A stretch of DNA of 64,000 nt from Marinicellulosiphila megalodicopiae (GTDB lineage Bacteria > Pseudomonadota > Gammaproteobacteria > Pseudomonadales > Natronospirillaceae). A program made the translations under genes and the position numbers. This document shows positions 40,566 through 49,745 of the stretch, one piece after another. Every line of letters starts with the position of its first letter. The first letter of the stretch is position 1. The stretch lies in the NCBI RefSeq assembly GCF_045862395.1, contig NZ_AP023087.1:4340001-4404000 (forward strand). Direction: 5' to 3'. The notes beneath the pieces are model-generated. The model was given only the letters and a program-made list of their open reading frames with translations. It made no database searches and was not told the origin of the DNA.

Positions 40566-41030
40566 ATGAATATTAAGAAAATTGCCCAAAAACAATATCG
40601 TCAAATCATTGACAAAGCCGCTCAAAGCACTCAATTTATTGAAGAACTCCCAGAAGGCTGGATTACAAGTGTGCGTAAATCCCTTGGTATGAGCGTGGCT
40701 CAACTGGCCTCAATAACCGGAGTTACCTGAGCATCCATTTCAAAAGTTGAAAAAGCAGAGACACAAGGTGCGGTTACGCTTAAAAAAATGCAAAGCATCG
40801 CCCAAGCAATGGGTTGTGAATTTGTGTATGCCATTGTGCCAAACGAAAATATTGAAAACGTCATCCTCAAACACGCGCAAGCCAAAGTAAAATCACAACT
40901 TACAATCGAAAGCACTCACATGGCTCTAGAAGCCCAAGCATTGTCACAAGCGCAGTTAAATATTGAATTTAATAGAAGAGTCGATGAGTTAGTAAATGAG
41001 ATGCCTTATGATTTTTGGGAAAACAAATGA
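40566..41030 (+). pseudogene. Mobile mystery protein A (HTH regulator), broken by an in-frame TGA
   Basis: About 154 codons. An HTH of the XRE type is visible (WITSVRKSLGMSVAQLASIT, then GVT, stop, ASISKVEKAE), followed by AMGCEFVYAIVP. The TGA at 40,728-40,730 interrupts the recognition helix. A single C-to-T change would turn CGA (Arg) into this stop, and the frame continues unbroken after it. The gene ends in an ATGA overlap with a Fic gene. This order and overlap match the mob_myst_A/mob_myst_B pair (TIGR02612/TIGR02613), which is commonly found in mobile or accessory DNA. Confidence 0.82.
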
Positions 41031-41613
41031 ATTTTGAAGAACCAGATGGCGCCACACCTTTAGAACATGAAGAAAAAGAAGGGCTTAAGTTTAAACACAT
41101 CACAACTCGCTCACAGTTAGATGAATTAGAACAGGCCAATATTTCTTCAGGAATTTTGTGGTTATCAAGAAACAAATCAACCGATTTATTAAATGAACAT
41201 TTTGTGTGTTTATTACATAAGAAATTATTTGGTGAAGTTTGGAAGTGGGCAGGCAGTTTTCGTAAAACTGAAAAAACATAGGTATTGATCCAAGACAAAT
41301 ATCTGTACAACTCAGGTAATTATTAGACAACACTCAATATTGGATAGATCACAACGTATTTAAGCCTTGTGAATTAGCCGTGCGGTTTCATCATCGATTA
41401 GTATCCATTCACCCTTTCCCAAATGGAAACGGCAGACACTCAAGAATACTAGCCGACGCAATACTAACAAAGTTATTGAAACACAAACCAATAGACTGGG
41501 CTGGTGGATATGATTTGCAATCAATGACACAACGAAGAACTCAATACATCAAAGCATTACGATTAGCCGAAACTGGCGATTTTGATTTGCTTTTTACATT
41601 TTCTGGTTGTTAA
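41027..41613 (+). pseudogene. Mobile mystery protein B (Fic-domain protein), frameshifted and interrupted
   Basis: The frame begins EEPDGATPLEHEEKEGL and ITTRSQLDELEQANI, as in mobile mystery protein B, and continues to GEVWKWAGSFRKTEK. There a base is missing from the A run at 41,271-41,276 (six where seven restore the frame). The next frame gives IGIDPRQISVQLR, a TAA at 41,317-41,319, then LLDNTQYWIDHNVFKPCELA and the Fic motif HPFPNGNGRHSR. Fic enzymes transfer AMP or other nucleotides to target proteins using the motif His. With two lesions the protein cannot be made whole, so the module is dead together with its partner. Confidence 0.85.
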
Positions 41614-41890
41614 TTAAAATGGTGTTTTTGATTGACATATGTTTGAAATTGATCAGATCCAAAACTTTTACTCTAGCGCTATTAGTTTTTACATTTTAGA
41701 TATTTTTCAAAAATAAAGTAACTACAAACTCCGAGTTTTAGCCAATGGTAAGTAAGGATATATAATCGAATAATTCAAAGGATTTTGTAATTGTTCACTG
41801 CGGTTAAATTATATAAAATACCCGCAGGTACCTTGTTGTAAAGATTTGCAATCTTATAAGGAAATAAATTTAATTAAATTGGATAAAACT

Positions 41891-44800
41891 ATGATTTTTA
41901 GTAAAAACGACAGCCTTAAATCTAAGCGCTATTTATTGCCTGTTATCTTTTCGGCATTGGGATTAATTGGTTGTGCAGATAATGATGGAAATAGTGAAGG
42001 CACGGCATTTGAAACTAGCACACAAACTAGCACTAACGGTGAGACATCAACGATTACGCTATCTCAAACGGATACGTTAACTGATACAAACTCTCAATCA
42101 CAGACCGGTACTGAGTCAGAAACAAATACAAATTCGCAATCAAATACTGATTCTGAAACAGATACAGATACAGATACAGATACAAACTCTCAATCACAGA
42201 CCGACACTAAGTCAGAAACAGATACAAACTCTCAATCACAGACCGACACTAAGTCAGAAACAGAAACAGATACTAATTCACAGTCAAACACTGATTCTGA
42301 AACTCAAACTCAAACTCAAACTCAGACTCAGACTCAGACTCAGACAGATATTGAAACCGATCCGGTTAAAATTAAAGAAACATCCGTTTTGACGGTTTAT
42401 GAATATTATGAGTTATTATCTGAGGCAATGTATGAGGTTAAGGGCAACCCTGTCACTGCGCTTCGAGATCCTGACCACGATACAACGCTAAGTACTATCA
42501 ATTTTGAATGCGTTGATTTTGATGGCCAACCTGGTATTGCTGAAGAAAAAGAATTTACCGATGGCTCATCTATTTTAACAATCACTCAATGCGCTACTAG
42601 CTACGGTTTGTTAAATTTATCAATTACCTCAACGCCAAATGAGGTTACTGAATTATTTATGAGCTTAGAAACGCAAACGGGCACTAGCTCTATGCTATTA
42701 GAAATTGGAGTGGATAGTAGAACAGTTTTAGTCACAACTGAACTTAATGAAATTTATTCATTTGAAGTTGGGCAAGAATTTGAAAACTACACATCAAATG
42801 GCGCGGAATTAAATATTGAATTTTCACCTTTTGAATTTACGACAGACAGTCAATGTGAATATTCAAGGTCTGAATCAGTTATAGTCAATCAAGGATTACC
42901 TTATTTAGTTGCGCCAGATATTGAAAACCATTGCGTTGATACCATTAATTTCTCAACTAGCAAAACATGGTCGCAAGCAGAATCGACCTTGATTTATAAA
43001 ATTGACGTGTCGGATTCCACTTCATTTAACGCCGCTTTTATCGCACAGGATTTAGACACGGCTTTTAAAACAACGTTACTAGATGACAGGGGTAATAAGC
43101 TTAATTATTGGTATCCTGATAATGTATTTTATTATCTGTTGGATACTCAATTAGAGGCTGGACAATATTTTATTCACCTTGAACATTTAAGCTCAAATGA
43201 TTCTATTGGTGAATTATATTTTGAAATCGATAGTGAATTTGCAATGGTCTCATTTGTTGAAGAAACTGCTGCGCCAATTACACTTTCAGAAGTCTTAATA
43301 AGTTATGGTGATGTTTATGAATTAAATGTCACCCAAGCGGACATGTTTAGATTTAAAGTCGGTTCTGACTATTATGAAAATTTTTTGGGTCTTTCAATAA
43401 CGGATGATCAAGGCATTCAACAAAGAGAAATTCAACTTTCATTTAATGGTGAATATAACGAAATTTATTTAGAAATTGGCCAGTATTTTGTTTTTGTCAC
43501 CGGCGTAGAAGCTGAGCAAATATTAAAGCTGCAAACAAAGCAATCTAACCCTGCTAGTTTAGTGATTACTGATACAGCGCCAAAGATTGTCACTAATAGA
43601 ACACCTAGCAGTGCATTATTAGACACGCAATATTCGCAAAGTGATTATACTTTAAATATTACGTTAGATAATTATGCTCAGATGGTCCAGCTTGCCAATG
43701 AACACATTCCAGAAGAAACAGACTTTACAAATATTGTAAATGGCAATATTACGTTGAGCGCAAACTCTGATGCATTATTGGGTTACACCACTTACGATTG
43801 TGAAGTGTCTGGTAATTATTATGAGCCTAATGGTTTTGATGCAGCAGGATACACTGAAGATTGTGTCATGAACTCTGGACCTGTGGAGTATAATTTTAAT
43901 ACTAATTTTTCACCTTATACACATTATTATTCATTCACAACACAGGATGGTTTTGTATTAACTGTTGATAAAGTATGGGGTACTTCATTTTTCTTTGACG
44001 CAGAGTTAGAACAAGAAACCTTTATTTCATTAGAAGGTTTTGGAAGCTTTATGGTTAAAGGTGATGCAGATAGAGAAGTTAAGAATTTCTTTGGTGCATC
44101 TAACAGTTACTTGTTTACTGATTATGATTATTTAAACACCGAAATTTCACAAGATAGTTTGTGTTTATTTAATGAAGTATCCAAATATGAAGTCAACGGA
44201 TTTTTTGTTGATGCTATCGTTGGATTTGAAGATAACTGCGTAGAAGATTTTGATTTTGAAATTACTCGATCTTGGTCTGAGCCGTTAAGCACTTTGGAAT
44301 ATCAATTAACCGTTCCAAATGACAATACAGAATTGCTGGTATTTAAAAGTACAGGACAGATATATAACGAATATTTAATTACAACAATTTATGATCAAAA
44401 TTTATCACCTGCTTATTTAGACGTTGCTGGCGGTGGCTACACAAATATTGAAGAAGTATTAGATGCTGGTGTTTATACCATCTATTTACAAAACACCTTT
44501 GATAGTGATGGGGAAGTTGAGCATGATGTGTATATGCAATTAAAAGCGATGGGCGCCACACTTGAATTTATTCAAGAGATTGCACCACCTACTATTGAAC
44601 AAACTGTATTAGTTGATCAGTTAGTAACAGAGCAAGATGGCATTACGTTTGATTTGGTAGTTAGCGAAGCATCAATGATTTCTATTGAATTTGTCACAGT
44701 TGAAGACGTTGAATTTTACTTGCTTAATAGTAATAACGAATTGTTAAAAGATGCTTATGCATTAGGTGATGATATGTTCATTCAACTACCTGTAGGGTCT

Positions 44801-44896
44801 TACCAATTAAGAGCTTCCACTTGGGATAATACTTATTTAGATGTGATCTTAAAAACAGACACGCAAGATTCTGTATCCATTACATTGGCGCCTTAA
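41891..44896 (+). CDS. Large lipoprotein with long TET/TQT linker and internally duplicated body
   Basis: 1,001 residues from the ATG at 41,891; an upstream TTG in frame is unlikely because the ATG is followed directly by the signal peptide. Lipobox ALGLIGC then ADNDG, so the residue after Cys is Ala and outer-membrane sorting is likely. About 115 residues of low-complexity Thr/Ser/Gln/Glu/Asp linker follow. The body contains two related halves: HCVDTINFSTSKTWSQAEST in the first matches NCVEDFDFEITRSWSEPLST in the second, both followed by a beta-rich block ending in a hydrophobic YxxYLxxT-like stretch. Paired cysteines occur in each half. No catalytic motif was seen; the halves may be ligand-binding beta-sandwiches displayed at the surface. 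A strong terminator follows. Confidence 0.8.
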   Translation: MIFSKNDSLKSKRYLLPVIFSALGLIGCADNDGNSEGTAFETSTQTSTNGETSTITLSQTDTLTDTNSQSQTGTESETNTNSQSNTDSETDTDTDTDTNSQSQTDTKSETDTNSQSQTDTKSETETDTNSQSNTDSETQTQTQTQTQTQTQTDIETDPVKIKETSVLTVYEYYELLSEAMYEVKGNPVTALRDPDHDTTLSTINFECVDFDGQPGIAEEKEFTDGSSILTITQCATSYGLLNLSITSTPNEVTELFMSLETQTGTSSMLLEIGVDSRTVLVTTELNEIYSFEVGQEFENYTSNGAELNIEFSPFEFTTDSQCEYSRSESVIVNQGLPYLVAPDIENHCVDTINFSTSKTWSQAESTLIYKIDVSDSTSFNAAFIAQDLDTAFKTTLLDDRGNKLNYWYPDNVFYYLLDTQLEAGQYFIHLEHLSSNDSIGELYFEIDSEFAMVSFVEETAAPITLSEVLISYGDVYELNVTQADMFRFKVGSDYYENFLGLSITDDQGIQQREIQLSFNGEYNEIYLEIGQYFVFVTGVEAEQILKLQTKQSNPASLVITDTAPKIVTNRTPSSALLDTQYSQSDYTLNITLDNYAQMVQLANEHIPEETDFTNIVNGNITLSANSDALLGYTTYDCEVSGNYYEPNGFDAAGYTEDCVMNSGPVEYNFNTNFSPYTHYYSFTTQDGFVLTVDKVWGTSFFFDAELEQETFISLEGFGSFMVKGDADREVKNFFGASNSYLFTDYDYLNTEISQDSLCLFNEVSKYEVNGFFVDAIVGFEDNCVEDFDFEITRSWSEPLSTLEYQLTVPNDNTELLVFKSTGQIYNEYLITTIYDQNLSPAYLDVAGGGYTNIEEVLDAGVYTIYLQNTFDSDGEVEHDVYMQLKAMGATLEFIQEIAPPTIEQTVLVDQLVTEQDGITFDLVVSEASMISIEFVTVEDVEFYLLNSNNELLKDAYALGDDMFIQLPVGSYQLRASTWDNTYLDVILKTDTQDSVSITLAP
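42018..42365 (+). repeat. Low-complexity hexamer repeats coding for the TET/TQT linker
   Basis: Contains runs such as ACAGAT x4 (about 42,159-42,182), AACTCA x3 then GACTCA x4 (about 42,300-42,345), and a longer duplicated block with CAATCACAGACCGACACTAA (about 42,190 and 42,233). All units are multiples of three, so slippage would change linker length without breaking the frame. Confidence 0.8.
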
Positions 44897-44946
44897 AATA
44901 ATAATTTAAGCGACGCGCCCTAAAATACGTTGACAGTAATTTAATT

Positions 44947-44976
44947 AAGCCAGCTCAAATATAGCTGGCTTTTTTT
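44947..44976 (+). terminator. Rho-independent terminator after the large lipoprotein gene
   Basis: AAGCCAGCT, loop CAAATAT, AGCTGGCTT, then a run of T. Nine perfect pairs. Confidence 0.9.
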
Positions 44977-45171
44977 GTTCTGGCTTTCAAAATGCCGAGT
45001 GAACCCATTGAGGTCAAGCCGCTTACTTCACAATACTTTTTCAAATACAGAGGGTATGACATATCTCGCGTCATCATCTGATAAACAATGCATAGCAAAA
45101 TAATCCACGTAACAAAACCAAAAAACATTCATCTAATCAGCAACAGATTATTTTAAATACCGACTTAAATT

Positions 45172-46008
45172 ATGAAAATAACCCCATTAACCGATCACAT
45201 CGGCGCGTTAATTGAAGACATCCAATTAAACACAATCACAGACCAGCAGTTTGATCATTTATATCAAGCATTCTTAAAACACAAAGTCATATTCTTGCGA
45301 GATCAAATTTTAACAGCACAACAACACCTAACTCTTGCCACTCGCTTTGGCGCATTAGAGCCCGCGCATCCTTTTTTTGCACATGCGCAAGAGTGTGATC
45401 AGATCACTATTATTGAAAGCGCGCCTGGGAATCCACCAGGAGAAAGTTTTTGGCACACCGATATGACATGGCAAGAAACTCCACCAAAATGTTCAATCTT
45501 ACACGCTCAATTTGTACCCAAAACTGGAGGCGATACGATTTGGTGTAATATGGCTCAAGTTTGGAATGCGTTACCCGAAAGTGAAAAACAATATTTACGC
45601 AGGTTAAAAGTCTCTCATGAACTTCATGCATTTAAAGGCAGTCGTTACGATAAAAAAGAATTAGACGGCCAGAACTACGCCGATAAAGTCGCTCAGCAAC
45701 ATCCTCCTGTTATTCGTAACATGATTCAAATTCATGAGGAGACTCAAGAGGAAGTGTTGTTTATCAATGAGCAATTTACTAGAAGTGTGGTGGGGTTAGA
45801 TAAAACACAAAGTGATGCATTATTAGCAAAACTATTTGCTCGTGCTAAAGACCCGAAATTACAAATTAGATTTTCTTGGCAGGCTAATTCCATTGCTATT
45901 TGGGATAATCGCGCCACTCAACATTTTGCAGTAACCGATTATGGCGATGCACCACGAAGACTTCATCGAGTGACGGTAAAGGGAGGGAGTCGATTATCAA
46001 TAACATAA
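45172..46008 (+). CDS. TauD/TfdA-family Fe(II)/2-oxoglutarate dioxygenase
   Basis: 278 residues, full length for the family. Enzymes of this family hydroxylate a substrate with O2 and 2-oxoglutarate; in TauD this releases sulfite from taurine. The iron ligands are visible: H95-T-D97 in ESFWHTDMTW and H251 in IWDNRATQHFAVTDY. Arg in PRRLHR (262-266) should bind 2-oxoglutarate. LRDQILTAQQHLTLATRFG and PPKCSILHAQFVPKTGGDT are also typical. No tauABC transport genes are nearby, so taurine cannot be assumed as substrate. The ATG has no clear ribosome site. Two relics of related genes lie at 39,985 (start) and 51,281 (end), so this family was duplicated locally. Confidence 0.9.
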   Translation: MKITPLTDHIGALIEDIQLNTITDQQFDHLYQAFLKHKVIFLRDQILTAQQHLTLATRFGALEPAHPFFAHAQECDQITIIESAPGNPPGESFWHTDMTWQETPPKCSILHAQFVPKTGGDTIWCNMAQVWNALPESEKQYLRRLKVSHELHAFKGSRYDKKELDGQNYADKVAQQHPPVIRNMIQIHEETQEEVLFINEQFTRSVVGLDKTQSDALLAKLFARAKDPKLQIRFSWQANSIAIWDNRATQHFAVTDYGDAPRRLHRVTVKGGSRLSIT

Positions 46009-46134
46009 TGAGACTTTGTCTTTAGCCCTGACACATACTCCAATGGATTTTTCTAATATTTGCGAATAAAAATAAAAACAATCAAACCTCATTGAGTTAT
46101 TATGGAAGGCAAACGAATAAAGTAGAATCTAACA

Positions 46135-47607
46135 ATGAAACAAAATAAGGCAATACCTACAGAACATTTAACTCGAGTGATTGATACTTTTCCATCAGTG
46201 CATATTCCCAGTGATTCTAAAATGCTACCCATTGAAGTGTCATTAATTGCACAGTTGGGTCATGGTGCCGGTAATCATTTATATGAGAGTATTGCATCAA
46301 GGCAAAAATGCCACAGTGACTTTGTTGACGAGCTCGAAGAGCCTTCTGCAAAATTAGCTGGGACTAATTATTTATTAGGCGACACCACTTCTTTATATTC
46401 CTTTATTGTTGGACCTACAGGACACCCATTTCACAAACATGCGGGTCATCGAATTTTTACCGCTGTATCTGGCAGTGGTGGCGCTCAATTACGTTTTTCT
46501 ACGGCGACGCCTGAAGAAATCGAAAATAAGCCTCATACTTTTATAGACAAATTGCATTTTATTAACATACCACCGGATTGTATGTTCACGGTGCGTTTTG
46601 GCGGCGACACTTGGCATCAGTTTTGGCCGTTATCTAAAAACCCCATTCACCCTGTATTTTTTGCACTGTCTTGTCATACAGATGAACTTGGCGGTAATTT
46701 ATCAGAGGAAATGAAAAGAAAAATTATAGACAATGAAGCAGACATTCCTTCGTTGACAGAAATATTACCATCTGAATTATCTGAATATATTCATTCAAAA
46801 GCATTTAAAGAAAAGAACGTAAAAACAACCACACTTGCACTAGATGCACCCGCCGGCACATTTCACCGAAAAGTATGTGACACTGTTAGAGGTACGATTG
46901 GTGTGTTTCGAGGGATTTGGGGTGGCTGGTATAAGTCTAGCGGATACGTTTCTCAAACTAACGACTCCAAAATGGTCAAAGAATATAACTCCCTTCCAAA
47001 AAACTCATTATTGCTTGAACATATATCTAATGAACAGGTACATCATGAAGATTCATTTTCCATAACCGTTAATAAAAGTCATTTTATAGAATTCGATTCA
47101 CAACAATTATTAGAAAAAATGCTTGAAGAATTTTTAATAAATTCACCAAAAGGCGTTTCTAAATTAATGTCCATGCGTAATGTAATTGTGAAACCATTTG
47201 GTTTAAGAACTTCTCCACTTGGGTGTCCGGTTTCATCTTTATTGTCTGAAGATACAAGTAATTTATTTGCAAACAAATACCCTGTACTTGATCAAAAACA
47301 AAATGAAGCAGATAACACAACCCAAGTGATTCTTGGTGCTAATGACAAACATTTAAAATTCAGATCGTGCATCAGAGTTGAAGTGACAAATGATGATCAC
47401 ATAATTTTCAGTTTAGAGAATCGCGTTCATTGCGAAAATTTATTTGGAAGATTCTATATGTCGATGATCGATTATATGCACAGACATTATATTGCACCTA
47501 CTATGTTACGCCGCTGTGTGGATTATGTGATTTCTCAAATGGATTCCAACAACAACACGACTGACACATTAAATTTAGAGCCGTTGATCGAGAAAACCCC
47601 AACATAA
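46135..47607 (+). CDS. Cupin-like N-terminus fused to DUF2867-like C-terminus
   Basis: 490 residues, soluble. Residues about 80-170 contain a His cluster H97, H100, H102, H105 (GPTGHPFHKHAGHRIFTAV) and later GGDTWHQFWP, arranged like a metal-binding cupin or iron-dependent sensor barrel. From about residue 310 the pattern fits DUF2867: LMSMRNVIVKPFGLRTSPLG, VILGANDKHLKFRSCIRVEV and a closing NLFGRFYMSMIDYMHRHYI. A middle stretch has GTIGVFRGIWGGWYKSSGY. I do not know of a defined reaction for this combination. It lies 126 bases after the TauD-like gene on the same strand, with a terminator only after this gene, so co-expression is possible. Confidence 0.72.
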   Translation: MKQNKAIPTEHLTRVIDTFPSVHIPSDSKMLPIEVSLIAQLGHGAGNHLYESIASRQKCHSDFVDELEEPSAKLAGTNYLLGDTTSLYSFIVGPTGHPFHKHAGHRIFTAVSGSGGAQLRFSTATPEEIENKPHTFIDKLHFINIPPDCMFTVRFGGDTWHQFWPLSKNPIHPVFFALSCHTDELGGNLSEEMKRKIIDNEADIPSLTEILPSELSEYIHSKAFKEKNVKTTTLALDAPAGTFHRKVCDTVRGTIGVFRGIWGGWYKSSGYVSQTNDSKMVKEYNSLPKNSLLLEHISNEQVHHEDSFSITVNKSHFIEFDSQQLLEKMLEEFLINSPKGVSKLMSMRNVIVKPFGLRTSPLGCPVSSLLSEDTSNLFANKYPVLDQKQNEADNTTQVILGANDKHLKFRSCIRVEVTNDDHIIFSLENRVHCENLFGRFYMSMIDYMHRHYIAPTMLRRCVDYVISQMDSNNNTTDTLNLEPLIEKTPT

Positions 47608-47800
47608 TTAATGGTTTAAAAATCGTTAAAAATAAAAAAGGCTTAGAATTCAAACAATAATTAGAGGAACAGTTTTTAGCGCAATGTAACTTCTATTTTA
47701 TTATAAAATTTATAATAGGCTAATATTAAATCTTGGAACAACTATAATTTTTAATAAAATCACGGCCGGACATTTAAATAATTACCAATTATCACCCATA

Positions 47801-47827
47801 AAAAAGCCAGCGTGTTGCTGGCTTTTT
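47801..47827. terminator. Bidirectional rho-independent terminator between converging genes
   Basis: AAAAAGCCAGC, loop GTGTT, GCTGGCTTTTT. Symmetric stem with A-run and T-run, placed between the plus-strand cupin gene and the minus-strand lipoprotein gene. Confidence 0.9.
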
Positions 47828-47845
47828 TATTTTGCATCCAAAACA

Positions 47846-49735
47846 CTAAGGAATAAATTTACTCATTACTAAAGAGCAATCATTCTTTTCATTAGAAAAA
47901 ATAATTCCTGATCCATCGATAAGTCCAGCAGCATCGCTTACATTAAATTCATAACTTAAATTTTCATAAGTGAACACCATTACCTCATCTATGAATGTTC
48001 CATGAAATTCAGATGTATCTAAAGTATCGGCACTTAATACCACACCATTAATTATGTAATTTAGAATGGTTAGTCTTGCATCAGAAAATGGAATATCATT
48101 ACAACCAATATATCTTTTCAAATCCCATGTAGACTCCCAGCCTTGTACCGTTTTTTTAATTTCATTTACCCGAACATTATCAAGTTTGATTTGGTAATAA
48201 TTTTCAATAAAATCTTCACCACCAAACATGCTAAAGTCAAAATACACACTATCGTCATTTTCCACAGACTTTACCATCGAATATTGTGTGCTTTTATTAA
48301 TACAATAATTTTTAAAAGTCTGCCCAACAACATTAAAATTATTATAAGAGTTCAAATAACAAAAAACAGTTTCAACATCCACTTCCACATCAAATACTAA
48401 TTCAATTAATCCTGTCATAAGTGGTAATTCTACATTCACACCCGCTGCCATAAATCGTGTATCTTCAGAAAACTCATAATCATTTAATTCATTTTCATTC
48501 TCTAAATTTAAATAATACCCCCCATCCTCAACGCCTGATGTAAAGTGAAAATCTTTTGTTAACCTTGATGTATTTGAAAAATCTACAATCATTATACGAT
48601 CAAGTTCAACATTTCCATTAAAAAAATAATTATGAGTAGTTGAATATGATGAATACCAAAAATTATTGATATCAACATTCACATATGAATTTAATTTAAG
48701 AATATCTTTATTTATACTGGATTTAGTTTCACTAACACCATTTATATCTGTATACAATGATTTGTATTGATAATCGTCGTCAAACGAATTCATCAATTCA
48801 TTTAAGTCAATTTTAATTTCAAACCATAAAGTTTCTTCATCTATTTTGGAAAAATAATAGAACAAATATTGCTCATCCGAATGCATACGGACATTAACAT
48901 CATAATGTTTTTCATCAACATTATATCCAATATTCGAAAATTCTTTGGCTGGCTTGGATGCCATAACATTTTCAACGTTTACATCTATTCCATTAATAAA
49001 TAGGATAGCTTCTGATTCCGAAAGACTGCCTTCTTCAACCCACTTTGATTTAATCATATCTTTAATTTCAGTTTCAGAAAAATTATAGGTAACCGCCTCA
49101 ATTGAGTTAGCTATTAACACTCGATCAGAGTCTGATTGAAAATTAAATGTAACACTAATATTTGAGTAATCATTGCCTAAATTAATTGGAATTAAATACT
49201 TATCTCCAGAAACAACAGGAGAAATAGATGTTGAGTTTCTAATTACCACATCATTACTTTTAACTTCAAAAGACGTTTCATAACCGCCAGGAAATTGTAA
49301 AGCATTACTTGTACTGAATTCAAAAACGACAAAATTGAATGATTGATTGGACATCACATCAATTATTGCAGACCCAATATCTTTTCCATCTACTAAATTT
49401 AACTGAAAACCACCACCTATCTTTTCCCAATTACCTGGCAGGCCCGATCCATTGTAATTATTAAAATGTAATTCGTTGTTATAACTTAAACCATCATCAA
49501 AATTAATTTCACTGATTACATTGATAACTTCTGACTCTATCTTCTCGCCTTCTAAATATTCAACAGTAATACTTTCGTTTAATTTAAATGCTTTTGGATT
49601 ATTGTGTGTTAGAAAAGCGCCAAATTCAGTTTCAGTTTCAGTTTCGGACTCAGTTTCTGTTTGCGTTGTATCAATCGCTTCAGGCAAACATGACAATAAT
49701 AAAAAACAAGACATCAATAATATTAAATTTTTCAT
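47846..49735 (-). CDS. Lipoprotein with short TQTETE linker, beta-rich, unknown
   Basis: 629 residues. Lipobox LLLSC with the lipidated Cys near 16 (LMSCFLLLSCLPEA), followed by the linker TQTETESETETETE. The remainder is rich in Asn, Asp and Phe, with beta-strand character and several cysteines late in the chain (FCYLNSYNN, NYCINKSTQ, YIGCNDI, KNDCSLVM). No known domain was recognised. AAGGAA, which overlaps the stop of the upstream solute-binding gene, lies 7 bases before the ATG, so translation is probably coupled to that gene. A role in capturing a ligand or polymer at the outer membrane is only an inference from this pairing. Confidence 0.78.
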   Translation of the reverse strand: MKNLILLMSCFLLLSCLPEAIDTTQTETESETETETEFGAFLTHNNPKAFKLNESITVEYLEGEKIESEVINVISEINFDDGLSYNNELHFNNYNGSGLPGNWEKIGGGFQLNLVDGKDIGSAIIDVMSNQSFNFVVFEFSTSNALQFPGGYETSFEVKSNDVVIRNSTSISPVVSGDKYLIPINLGNDYSNISVTFNFQSDSDRVLIANSIEAVTYNFSETEIKDMIKSKWVEEGSLSESEAILFINGIDVNVENVMASKPAKEFSNIGYNVDEKHYDVNVRMHSDEQYLFYYFSKIDEETLWFEIKIDLNELMNSFDDDYQYKSLYTDINGVSETKSSINKDILKLNSYVNVDINNFWYSSYSTTHNYFFNGNVELDRIMIVDFSNTSRLTKDFHFTSGVEDGGYYLNLENENELNDYEFSEDTRFMAAGVNVELPLMTGLIELVFDVEVDVETVFCYLNSYNNFNVVGQTFKNYCINKSTQYSMVKSVENDDSVYFDFSMFGGEDFIENYYQIKLDNVRVNEIKKTVQGWESTWDLKRYIGCNDIPFSDARLTILNYIINGVVLSADTLDTSEFHGTFIDEVMVFTYENLSYEFNVSDAAGLIDGSGIIFSNEKNDCSLVMSKFIP

Positions 49736-49745
49736 TTCTTTTTCC

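Noticed and set aside
40728..40730. TGA read as selenocysteine or tryptophan in the HTH gene
   Set aside because: Other genes in the window use TGA as normal stop (for example the giant gene), no SECIS-like structure was apparent, and the adjacent Fic gene is also broken.
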